Of a stretch of 64,000 nucleotides of DNA, positions 20,102-29,197 are shown piece by piece (the stretch's first letter is position 1; each line of letters opens with the position of its first letter). The notes under the pieces were generated by a model that had not been told where the DNA came from, did not search any database, and saw nothing but the letters and a program-made list of their open reading frames with translations. Origin of the DNA: Bradyrhizobiaceae bacterium PARB1 (GTDB taxonomy: Bacteria > Pseudomonadota > Alphaproteobacteria > Rhizobiales > Xanthobacteraceae); NCBI GenBank assembly GCA_002256345.1, contig NKIY01000016.1, positions 19,373 through 83,372 of the forward strand, in the 5' to 3' direction. The translations under genes and the position numbers were made by a program.

Positions 20102-22237
20102 TCAGAACTCGGCGTGTGCGCGAAGCGACAGAATCGAAGCTGGTCCGCGGTCGGCGTTGTAGGCGGGGTTTGCAACAAACTGATAGTCGAAGGTGACGGC
20201 GCTCCAATCGTTGAACCGCAGGGCGTAGTATGCCTCGATGATCGACTCGTGACCGTAACGCAGCCGCCCATCACCGATCAGCAATCCCGTGCCTCCCGCA
20301 GCGAGGAAATCACGATGTGCGCGTGACAGGCCGTTGACCGCAGCCCCGAGCCCAATGGTGTCCGAGGGCCGTCCCCATGCGGTGCCCTTCAGGGCGAAAC
20401 CGCCGGAAATGCTGCGGTCGATATCCGTGAAGGATAGAATTTCGGTTCGACCGTCGTTCCAGCTTGCACGGGCGAAAAGCCCGAGGTCAGCCGTCAAAGC
20501 CTGTTCGATGTTCCCGTAAAAGCCATATTTATTCTGATTGCGGCGCAGGGCCGTCATCGCATCGTTGATATCCGTTTGCGGACTTGCCTGGGCGATGTCG
20601 ATGGCATCGCGATACGCGCCGGTGCGGCCGCGGTTGACGAAAGTGCCAATGCGAACCTTACCGGGCTGCCCGAACAGGCTGTGCCGTTCCTCGAACTCGA
20701 CGACGCCGCCACCGCCGCCCTTGAAGACCAGGACGTCGCTGTTTGGCTGCTCCGGCACCTGGAAGGCGCCCGCTCGCACGGCCCAATTCTTCTGATTAAG
20801 CTCGATCACCGCGCCGCGCGTGAAGCCCGGCAGGTCGGCGGGAAAATCATAGGCCCCCGATGACCAGATCGCCCAATTCATGAAATCGGCGCGCGGATCC
20901 TTGGCATAGGCATTGGCGTCGAAGAAGTCTCCAACTGCGAAACGGCCAACCGTGACGGTGATGCGATTGATATCGCGTCGTCCCGCCAGTTGCAGAGGGC
21001 CGTCCGCGACATCCTCCTGCTCGCCGCCGAGACCAAATGTCTGCCGAACATAGTAGCGCTGAGCGCGGAATTTTGGAAATTCTGTCCCGCCTTTTTGCGC
21101 TTCTCCATTTGGAAAACCTGCGAGTCCGAGCGTTCCGTTCAGTCCGAAGCCCTGGGCCAGTTCGGGATTGAAGTAGAACTCACCACCCTCCCAAAGCCGC
21201 ACGCCGAGAAAAGCATCCGCGGTCCATGTCTCGCGCAGTTGCCCGCCGCCGGGGAGACTGTTGGCGGACGCGTAAGGAGATCGAATTGCAGGATAGCCCT
21301 GGGCAATGAATGTTGTCTGGCCATGAACATTCCAGTCCGGCGATGCTTCGCCAGTCGCCGATGGTTTCGCGAGTGCCGAGACCCCATCACCCAGTCGGTA
21401 GTTCAGACCAAATGTGATCCTTTGGACTTGAGGGTGGACCGAAACGTCGCGCAGTCCAGTTCCATCGAGTCGATAGATCGAAGAAGCCAAATCGAGGTAG
21501 TCGTACTCAGCGCGTGCGGTCCACGGTCCTCCCAAGGCCATTTCGATACCTACGCCCGCCGTCCACCCAGCGTGCCAGCGCCTCAGCTTCGACAAAACGG
21601 CGCCGTCATCTCCATTGATGTCGACCTTCGTTCGTGCCCAAGCAAACCCGCCCGTTGCATAGGGGAGGAATGGGCCGAACGCATAGCCGATCCTGGCGCG
21701 CACTGTCCCCATCGCGTCCAGGGTCGTATTGAAGGGAGCAGCAGTCCGACGCGTCTCGTCGGGCGGACTCACGAATGTGATGTCGGCTTCTGTGCCAAGT
21801 ACCCAGCCATCACCTGGCTGAAAGTTGTAGCCCCCCTGAAGGCCGCCGATCATCCCCGTCACCGTCGGCGGCAGGCCAACTGACTGATTCAAGATCGCGT
21901 TCGTCCCTGGACCAAGATCGCCGGTCCCGAAACCGGTGTGACCACCAAAATAGATGCCCGACCAATCGACCTTGTTCGTTTTCGCGCTGCTCTCACGTGA
22001 AGCTTCCGGCAACTTCGTGGGCGTCGCCGGAATGGGTTGAGCATCTGGGCGGTCGGCAGTCGTTTGAAGCTCTTGCGCATGCGCCTTGGCGATCTGAAGA
22101 ATTGCCACGATGCCGAGTGCCAGCAAATAGAAGGCGATCGCCATAAATCGGCAAAAAAGGACTCGGCGATTCCTGAAAACCCTCAATCCGGCAGCGCTCG
22201 CGGTATTGAAGAATCCTGGGGCGGCAAAATAGTTCAT
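20102..22237 (-). CDS. Outer-membrane protein with Omp25-like N-terminal barrel and OprB-like carbohydrate porin C-terminal domain
   Basis: N-terminal WSGIYFGGHTGFGTGDLG...; C-terminal QTTFIAQGYPAIRSPYASANSLPGGGQLRETWTADAFLGVRLWEGGEFYFNPELAQGFGL; ends in aromatic F. Confidence 0.75.
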   Translation of the reverse strand: MNYFAAPGFFNTASAAGLRVFRNRRVLFCRFMAIAFYLLALGIVAILQIAKAHAQELQTTADRPDAQPIPATPTKLPEASRESSAKTNKVDWSGIYFGGHTGFGTGDLGPGTNAILNQSVGLPPTVTGMIGGLQGGYNFQPGDGWVLGTEADITFVSPPDETRRTAAPFNTTLDAMGTVRARIGYAFGPFLPYATGGFAWARTKVDINGDDGAVLSKLRRWHAGWTAGVGIEMALGGPWTARAEYDYLDLASSIYRLDGTGLRDVSVHPQVQRITFGLNYRLGDGVSALAKPSATGEASPDWNVHGQTTFIAQGYPAIRSPYASANSLPGGGQLRETWTADAFLGVRLWEGGEFYFNPELAQGFGLNGTLGLAGFPNGEAQKGGTEFPKFRAQRYYVRQTFGLGGEQEDVADGPLQLAGRRDINRITVTVGRFAVGDFFDANAYAKDPRADFMNWAIWSSGAYDFPADLPGFTRGAVIELNQKNWAVRAGAFQVPEQPNSDVLVFKGGGGGVVEFEERHSLFGQPGKVRIGTFVNRGRTGAYRDAIDIAQASPQTDINDAMTALRRNQNKYGFYGNIEQALTADLGLFARASWNDGRTEILSFTDIDRSISGGFALKGTAWGRPSDTIGLGAAVNGLSRAHRDFLAAGGTGLLIGDGRLRYGHESIIEAYYALRFNDWSAVTFDYQFVANPAYNADRGPASILSLRAHAEF

Positions 22238-22799
22238 GGGGCACTCCTGGCGTCGGGTTACGAGAGCGCCCGTCGCCAATAACTCCGAGCCGCCCTGCTA
22301 GTTTTGTCGTGAATTCAAATGGCGCGAGTTATTGGTCGCGCCGCGACTAGACGGGTCGTCCATTTGAAGCTCCTTGCTGATCGAAACCCGGTTCGGGCCC
22401 GGGCCTCGTGCTTTGTTTCCATGCAAGCAATCGTTTTGCGCTTGTGTGGCTCACCAGCGGCAATGCCGCATTCGCGATATCGCCGCTCTGTTCAACCGCG
22501 CGCCGCCGCGTAGTAGGAATCTGAGCTTGGAACCGTCCAGTAGGCGGCGACGAGCAAGGTGGACGGCCACACGCGTCAGGAGCGTCGCCGAAACCGCCAA
22601 AGCCCAGCACAAACGTCTGTTCAACCGGTTCCGAAGCGAGGACAGGACATCGCGGGGCTCCCGATTGTGGGGCGGACGCGGCGCCTGTCGCCTCGGCTGC
22701 TTCGGTGGCGGCCCTCGTCTCGGGCGGTCTCCAGCCTGCGGCGGCGCAAATCTGAGGATCAACGATGTGGACATGATCATGATCTCTCATGCGTCGCCG

Positions 22800-25514
22800 T
22801 CAGAGCCATTGTCCGAACCGGCGGATGTAGACGGTCTTCATCAGTTGAGCGACGAGGCAGTAGCAGAGCAGCGTGCCAGCCAGCCACGGGAAGTAAGCGA
22901 TAGGCAGTGGCTGCAATCCGATGGCCGCGCCCAGCGGAGAGAAAGGCAAATAAATCCCCAGCACACAGATGACGCTCGACATCAGCAGCACTGGCAAAGC
23001 CGCTGTACTGTTGACGAATGGAATCTTCTGGGTACGCAGCATGTGGACCACGAGTGTCTGAGAAAGAAGGCCCTCGATGAACCAGCCCGACTGAAAGAGC
23101 GACTGATGCTCTGGAGCATTGGCGGCAAAGACGAACCACATCAGAGCGAACGTCGTGATGTCGAAGATCGAGGACGTCGGTCCGATCCAGATCATGAAGC
23201 GACCGATATTCTTGGCATCCCACTTCCGCGGCCTGCTGAGGAATTCCTTGTCCATGTGATCCCAAGGCAGCGCCAATTGGGAAATGTCGTACATCAGGTT
23301 TTGCACGAGCAAATGGATCGACAGCATCGGCAGGAACGGAATGAATGCGCTCGCCACCAGCACCGAAAACACATTTCCGAAGTTGGAGCTGGCGGTCATA
23401 TTGAGGTATTTCATGATGTTGCCGAAGGTTTCGCGCCCCTTCAGCACACCCTCCTCAAGAACCATCAAGCTCTTCTCGAGCAGGATAATATCGGCCGACT
23501 CCTTCGCGATATCAGCGCCGCTGTCGACGGAAATGCCAACATCGGCATCGCGCAGCGCCGGAGCGTCATTGATGCCGTCGCCGAGGAAGCCGACGGTGTG
23601 CCCGTTGGCCTGGAGTGCCTGTAGCACGCGTGACTTCTGAAGCGGCGTCAGCTTCGCGAAGATCGTCCGCTCCTCGACCAAGGTCCGGAGTGCGGCGTCG
23701 TCCAGTTTTTCAATATCGCGACCGAGCACCGGCTGGCCCGGTTCAAGTCCCACTTCACGGCAGATCTTGCTGCTGACAACCGCATTGTCGCCGGTAAGAA
23801 CCTTGACCCTGACGCCGTGTTCGGCGAGCGCCGCGATCGCTGGTCCAGCCGTCTCCTTCGGCGGGTCGAGGAAAGTCAGGAACCCCTGAATCGTGAGATC
23901 GGTTTCGTCCTCGATGGCATAATGCGTATTGGTGTCGGACGCCGCGAACTCACGGGTGGCGACGACCAGCACACGGAACCCGTCTTCGTTGTAGGCGCGT
24001 GCCAGCGCGGCCAGGCTTTTGCGCTCCGCGTCGCCGAGGCGGATTACGCCTTCGCCACTCCTGACGCGCGTGGAGATTGACAGCATCTCCTCCACTGCGC
24101 CCTTGCAGATGAGCAGATGATCTCCCGCTTCGCCCTCGACGACCACCGAGAGCCGGCGACGCACGAAGTCGAAGGGCAACTCGTCGACTTTCCGGTAGCT
24201 CGCGGCTGCGTTCGTGATGGCTGGCTCCGCGCCGGCAAATCGCACGACGGCCTGGTCCATCAAGTTCTTCACGCCGCTCTGGTGATAGCTGTTCAACCAG
24301 CCCAACCGGAGAACGTCGGCGTTTGGTTGCCCGGTAACGTCGACGTGGTGCTCCAGAATGATCTTGTCCTGGGTAAGCGTGCCGGTCTTGTCCGTGCAGA
24401 GAACATCCATCGCGCCGAAGTTCTGAATGGCGTTGAGCCGCTTCACGACGACCTTGCGCCGGGCCATTGCAACGGCGCCCTTGGCGAGATTCGACGAAAC
24501 GATCATCGGCAGCATTTCGGGGGTAAGTCCGACGGCGACGGCAAGGCCGAACAACAGCGCTTCCACCCAGTCGCCTTTGGTCAGGCCGTTGATGACAAAG
24601 ACGACAGGAACCATGACGAGCATGAAGCGGATGAGCAGCCAGCTCACACTGTTGATGCCGCGATCGAACGCCGTTTGAGCGCGCGATCCGACGATCGCCT
24701 TGGCTAACGATCCGAAATAGGTGCGAGCACCCGTGGCAACGACAAGCGCGGTCGCCGTGCCGCTCACGACGTTGGTGCCCATGAAGCAGACGTTGGGCAT
24801 GTCGAGCGCGTTCATTTCGCTGGACGCTACGCTCGCCGCGGACTTCTCGGCGACAGACCCGAGCGTGTCATACTTCTCAACAGGGATGGCCTCACCGGTG
24901 AGCACTGCCTGGCTCACAAACAGATCGCGGGATTCGATCAGCCTCACGTCTGCCGGGATCATATCCCCTGCTGAAAGACGCACGATGTCGCCGGCGACGA
25001 TCTCTCGCATCGGGATTTCGAATGCTTCGGGATTTGACGTTGCCGATCCTCGACGAAGAACCGTCGCCGTCGTGCGGACCATCGCCTTCAGAGCTTCGGC
25101 CGCAGCGCTCGATCGGTACTCCTGAACGAAGCGCATCAAGGCGCTGGCAAGCACCATCACGATGATGATGGTGACTTTTGTCGGATCCGCATCCTCGCCA
25201 TGTTGAAGCCGAAGCCAGATGTCCGTTACAGCGCTGATCCCAGCCAGGATCAGCAGCACTGCAATGAACGGATTCTTGAAAGCGCCAAAAAACTGAACAA
25301 CCGCTGGCAGGCGTCGCTCTTGCGCAACCTCATTGGGGCCGTCTTTTGCCAGCCGTTCGATCGCATCTCGGGCAATCAGGCCGTTGCGGTCGCCTTTGAC
25401 GTTTTCGAAGGTGTCATCCAACCCATTCTGGGCTTCACGGACCGCCTTCATCGACAGCTTGCGTTCGTCTTTTCCGCGCGGCTTGAGAGCCGCCTTGAGG
25501 ATGGGGGCATTCAT
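22800..25514 (-). CDS. mgtA: Magnesium-translocating P-type ATPase (MgtA/MgtB type)
   Basis: DVLCTDKTGTLTQDKI; VKVLTGDNAVVSSKICREVGL; GFLGDGINDAPALRDADVGISVDSGADIAKESADIILLEKSL. Confidence 0.92.
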   Translation of the reverse strand: MNAPILKAALKPRGKDERKLSMKAVREAQNGLDDTFENVKGDRNGLIARDAIERLAKDGPNEVAQERRLPAVVQFFGAFKNPFIAVLLILAGISAVTDIWLRLQHGEDADPTKVTIIIVMVLASALMRFVQEYRSSAAAEALKAMVRTTATVLRRGSATSNPEAFEIPMREIVAGDIVRLSAGDMIPADVRLIESRDLFVSQAVLTGEAIPVEKYDTLGSVAEKSAASVASSEMNALDMPNVCFMGTNVVSGTATALVVATGARTYFGSLAKAIVGSRAQTAFDRGINSVSWLLIRFMLVMVPVVFVINGLTKGDWVEALLFGLAVAVGLTPEMLPMIVSSNLAKGAVAMARRKVVVKRLNAIQNFGAMDVLCTDKTGTLTQDKIILEHHVDVTGQPNADVLRLGWLNSYHQSGVKNLMDQAVVRFAGAEPAITNAAASYRKVDELPFDFVRRRLSVVVEGEAGDHLLICKGAVEEMLSISTRVRSGEGVIRLGDAERKSLAALARAYNEDGFRVLVVATREFAASDTNTHYAIEDETDLTIQGFLTFLDPPKETAGPAIAALAEHGVRVKVLTGDNAVVSSKICREVGLEPGQPVLGRDIEKLDDAALRTLVEERTIFAKLTPLQKSRVLQALQANGHTVGFLGDGINDAPALRDADVGISVDSGADIAKESADIILLEKSLMVLEEGVLKGRETFGNIMKYLNMTASSNFGNVFSVLVASAFIPFLPMLSIHLLVQNLMYDISQLALPWDHMDKEFLSRPRKWDAKNIGRFMIWIGPTSSIFDITTFALMWFVFAANAPEHQSLFQSGWFIEGLLSQTLVVHMLRTQKIPFVNSTAALPVLLMSSVICVLGIYLPFSPLGAAIGLQPLPIAYFPWLAGTLLCYCLVAQLMKTVYIRRFGQWL

Positions 25515-25817
25515 TGGATGAATCTCCTGCCGCAAGCGCCGAGACCATGCGCCTCTCGGCACGGTCTTCGGCGCTTGGGGTCTTGGTCGGCTGAGGGGAT
25601 AATGAAACCGATGCATCTTCACGACGCTCGGCATTCGGACCGCGCTTGAGCAGCGCAGCCGCTCTTCACCAGGGAGGGTCCGCACCTTCGCGCGACCGTG
25701 CGATTCTGCGCGAGTACGGATTGCCGCCCCGGCGGGGGTGAAGCCCGTCCAGGCCGGCGGACACCAGAACCATCGCCGTGCTGGCCTTATGCAGCGTGAG
25801 GGAATGCATCACACGCC

Positions 25818-26114
25818 TCACGCCGCAAAGCGACCATGCTGGTAAACTGCAAGAAGGAGTCCGGCGCGCTCGATCAATCGGCGCAACCCGCCGCCCGTGT
25901 CTGGTTCGGCGTCAAGCATCCAGATGCATTCGAGCCGACCGGTCTCGCCATTGACACGCCACGCCGCGACCAGTCGAGTCCGGTTCGTGCGGGGAGACTT
26001 CGTGAAAGGACGGTCACGCTCGCATCGCGGGTCGGCGAATGCGGGATTGCGTTTCGGCGAGGCGATCCGCGAAACGCGGAGCGAAGCCGGCAGAGTAAAA
26101 AATTGGAGAGTCAT
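25818..26114 (-). CDS. Hypothetical protein upstream of mgtA
   Basis: 98-aa ORF with plausible composition: TRLVAAWRVNGETGRLECIWMLDAEPDTGG. Homology unknown. Confidence 0.45.
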   Translation of the reverse strand: MTLQFFTLPASLRVSRIASPKRNPAFADPRCERDRPFTKSPRTNRTRLVAAWRVNGETGRLECIWMLDAEPDTGGGLRRLIERAGLLLAVYQHGRFAA

Positions 26115-26699
26115 GTCTCACCTCCGTGACGAGCCGCTCGGCCGTCACAGGCGAGACTGATGATTCAGACTCGCGAGAACGACCTGAGCGGCACGCTTGC
26201 TCGACTACTGTCGCTTGGCATTGCTCGTTGATCCTCATGCGTCGGCAGCGGGTTGGAGCCGCTAGATGACATTGGCTGGATATCACCGTCATTCCTTGAG
26301 TGACAGTGTCTTGCGGGGTTGATCCGATATACAAAACAATATCCGGGATATACCATCGTATATTGTAAGGTCTTCGGCGATAACTACCTGCGCAATATCA
26401 AGCCGCTTAGACTCACCGGACACGGGCGCGTCGACTTCACTAGCGATGTGATCGCTCTGATTTATTTCGATCCGAGGTCTAGTGTGGGTATCGATATGGT
26501 TCTTGTCGAGCGCATCGTCGCGCGAAGCCCTCGTCTTCGGCGATTGCTTTATTCGTTGTCCTTAACCTTTCTGAAAGCGGCGTTTCGGTTTCGCCGCACG
26601 GGCTTGGATGCCTTTGCCCGACCGACATTGCGTTTATCGCAGTGTCTCTTTCGTACTGCCTCTTCGCGGATACGACGTCGTTATGCAGCCGAGCCGAAA

Positions 26700-26960
26700 A
26701 TGACGTCGGACTCGCGCTTTGTGCTCCGTCGCCTTTCTCTCAAACTTTTGATCGTGCTGATCTTTGCCGGTGCTCAAAGCCCGCTGCCCTGGGGATTCGG
26801 GAAAGCGCTTACGATGATGCTGTTTATGAGCGCGGCTATCAGCTGTGCCTTGGCCCTCATGAACCACCAACGATTCAGATTGGGAGTCTTGAGCTACTGG
26901 GACGAATCTTTGGCCTTTGTCCTGCTCGGCCAAACCGCGCGGATGGTGTTTCTACGTTGA
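26700..26960 (+). CDS. Small two-TM hypothetical membrane protein
   Basis: MTSDSRFVLRRLSLKLLIVLIFAGAQSPLPWGFGKALTMMLFMSAAISCALALMNH...; C-terminal part of ORF 26319..26960. Confidence 0.45.
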   Translation: MTSDSRFVLRRLSLKLLIVLIFAGAQSPLPWGFGKALTMMLFMSAAISCALALMNHQRFRLGVLSYWDESLAFVLLGQTARMVFLR

Positions 26961-27105
26961 AGTATTGCGAGTGCGCTATGCCGGGGGCTCTCGTCTTCAA
27001 AATACTCGCCAATAACCTGCCACGCGATACGGGAATCGCGAAGGTGGCCGTCGAGGCGAGACGCGGGGCAGCGACAACCGCCTGCGGCGTCGTTTGGTAT
27101 TGGTT

Positions 27106-27351
27106 ATGACGGAGCGTCGCACCACTCGCCGTCGCCGCACGCTGTTGACGGGGAAGATCATTCTCAATCAGCGATCGTCCGTGATAAGTTGCGTCGTCCG
27201 AAACTTGTCGGACACAGGCGCCTGCCTCGAAGTTCCTGCTGCCCTGAACATTCCGGATGCCTTCGAGCTGAAAATAGAACCTGGCGGCGCTTGCTCACAG
27301 TGTCGAATAGTCTGGCGGAGCGCTACGCGCATCGGCGTGGCGTTCGATTGA
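27106..27351 (+). CDS. PilZ-domain protein
   Basis: MTERRTTRRRRTLLTGKIILNQRSSVISCVVRNLSDTGACLEVPAALNIPDAFEL; RxxxR...NxSxxG pattern. Confidence 0.8.
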   Translation: MTERRTTRRRRTLLTGKIILNQRSSVISCVVRNLSDTGACLEVPAALNIPDAFELKIEPGGACSQCRIVWRSATRIGVAFD

Positions 27352-27899
27352 CACAAAGCTAGAACGCGCCTTCACTTTCAAGGGCGAGTGTAAAGGCGCT
27401 GGCCCGAGATACTGGCCGCGCGCACGGCGCTGCAGGCGTGACGGCTGATATGGCCGGACGGCAGGCTACAGAAATAACAAGGACAATGTGTGGGGGAAAG
27501 AGCCAATCTCACAAGGAGAATGGCGCGCCGTACTGGATAAAAGTGCGAACGCATATGTGATTGAATCTGCGATTAATTTATTTTGGGGCATCGTGATCCT
27601 CTCATCTTTCAGCGTTCGCCGGCTGCCGCCAATAGCCCCACCCAAACGGGTGCGCCGAACCGAACGCGGAGCTGATATCGGACCAAGTACAAGGTATCCG
27701 GTATTTTGCTTCTCCCGGGTCTATGAGGAAATGACTAGCTCTTTCCAAATCTGGGCCGCGTACGCAGTGGCTCTCTCCTAGTCCTGAAGTCCGCGGCATG
27801 TGTGATTGGGTACCGCTGGAATACATCGCAGAAAATCCCATTCTGCAGCGATGCAAATATCGAGTGCAAAATCGATTAAAAAATAGAGAGCTCCGCGAA

Positions 27900-28595
27900 C
27901 TAGACGGCTCGACCGATGAGGGCACCAATGGTCGCAGTTGAGGCCATGGCGACTGCTCCCCAAAACACGACCCGAAGAGTGGGTTTCCATATGCTGGCGC
28001 CGCCAGCGCGAGCGCCGATCGCTCCGAGAACGCCAAGTCCGATGAGGCAGGCAATGGAGACGGTCCAGGTGGCGGTCCAGGCCGGCGACAGGAGAGCGAC
28101 GGCCAGCGGCAAAGTCGCGCCAGATGCGAAGGTGACCGCCGAAGTGAAAGCCGCTTGAACTGGCTTCGCCATCACATGACTGGTCAGTCCGAGTTCATCC
28201 CGCGCATGGGCCCCGAAGGCGTCCTTTGCCATCATCTGCTCGGCGACCTGTCGCGCCAGTTCGGGCGTTACACCACGCTGCTCGTAGATCGCGGCGAGTT
28301 CGGCCAGCTCCGCTTCAGGTTGCGTGGCAAGTTCGCGGCGCTCACGCGCCATGTCGGCTTCTTCCGTATCGGCCTGGGAACTGACCGACACATATTCGCC
28401 TGCAGCCATCGACATTGCTCCGGCGACGAGCCCCGCTACGCCAGCAACCAGAATTTCGTGGGAAGCGGCGGTCGCGGCGGCAACACCGACGATCAGACTC
28501 GATGTTGAAATCAGCCCGTCATTGGCGCCTAGCACCGCTGCGCGAAGCCAACCTATTCGTTCGATCAGATGGTTCTCTTTATGAAGGGCTCGCAT
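27900..28595 (-). CDS. VIT1/CCC1-family transporter
   Basis: LRAAVLGANDGLISTSSLIVGVAAA...AGAMSMAAGEYVSVSSQADTEEADMARERREL. Confidence 0.88.
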   Translation of the reverse strand: MRALHKENHLIERIGWLRAAVLGANDGLISTSSLIVGVAAATAASHEILVAGVAGLVAGAMSMAAGEYVSVSSQADTEEADMARERRELATQPEAELAELAAIYEQRGVTPELARQVAEQMMAKDAFGAHARDELGLTSHVMAKPVQAAFTSAVTFASGATLPLAVALLSPAWTATWTVSIACLIGLGVLGAIGARAGGASIWKPTLRVVFWGAVAMASTATIGALIGRAV

Positions 28596-28714
28596 GGAAC
28601 ATGGTCCTGAATTACATTTCTAAGGCTTTGTAACGCGGCGCTGAGCACATAGGAAAAGGCGCCTTGCCTTCGAGATCGATCTGGAAACTTGGCCGGTCAG
28701 GCTGATCAATGATG

Positions 28715-29197
28715 CTATCTTCCGATGAAACGCCTACCGTTCCATCGCCACATACGCTGTAGTCCAAAGCCGCATTCAACTTCAATCGCCGGAGTGTTGT
28801 CCAGGCCTCTCAACGTGACTTCATTTGCCCTGACACTCATCACCAGATGATATCGTCCGTGGTGCGACATGTAGACCTGATGGAGGCATTTTCCGCTGCT
28901 ACAAAACGTAAGGCGGTCGCCACATCTGAGTTCATGAAGATGAAGAGCGATGAGACGAACGTTCCCAACGTCAATGAAGCGGCTGAAGCCACGCGTTGTT
29001 GTCAATTCATCGCCACATACCTTCCTGTATTTTTGAAGGCCTGCCCGCACTTCCGCCGGCAGGTTTTGCACGTAGAAAGGACTGGGTTGATTGTCATGGA
29101 CAGGAGAACTTGCGAGCGAGAGGGCCGGCGAGACAAAGAAAAGTGACGTCATAGCGGCTAAGATTGCCACGTCACGGAGCCGATTCGATCTTTTCAT
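28715..29197 (-). CDS. Secreted hypothetical protein
   Basis: MKRSNRLRDVAILAAMTSLFFVSPALSLAS signal peptide; FYVQNLPAEVRAGLQKYRKVCGDELTTTRGFSRFIDVG; immediately downstream of the RND gene. Confidence 0.6.
   Translation of the reverse strand: MKRSNRLRDVAILAAMTSLFFVSPALSLASSPVHDNQPSPFYVQNLPAEVRAGLQKYRKVCGDELTTTRGFSRFIDVGNVRLIALHLHELRCGDRLTFCSSGKCLHQVYMSHHGRYHLVMSVRANEVTLRGLDNTPAIEVECGFGLQRMWRWNGRRFIGR

Noticed and set aside
22374-23624. 416-aa plus-strand ORF
   Set aside because: Mostly antisense to mgtA; low-quality His/Gln/Arg-rich translation.
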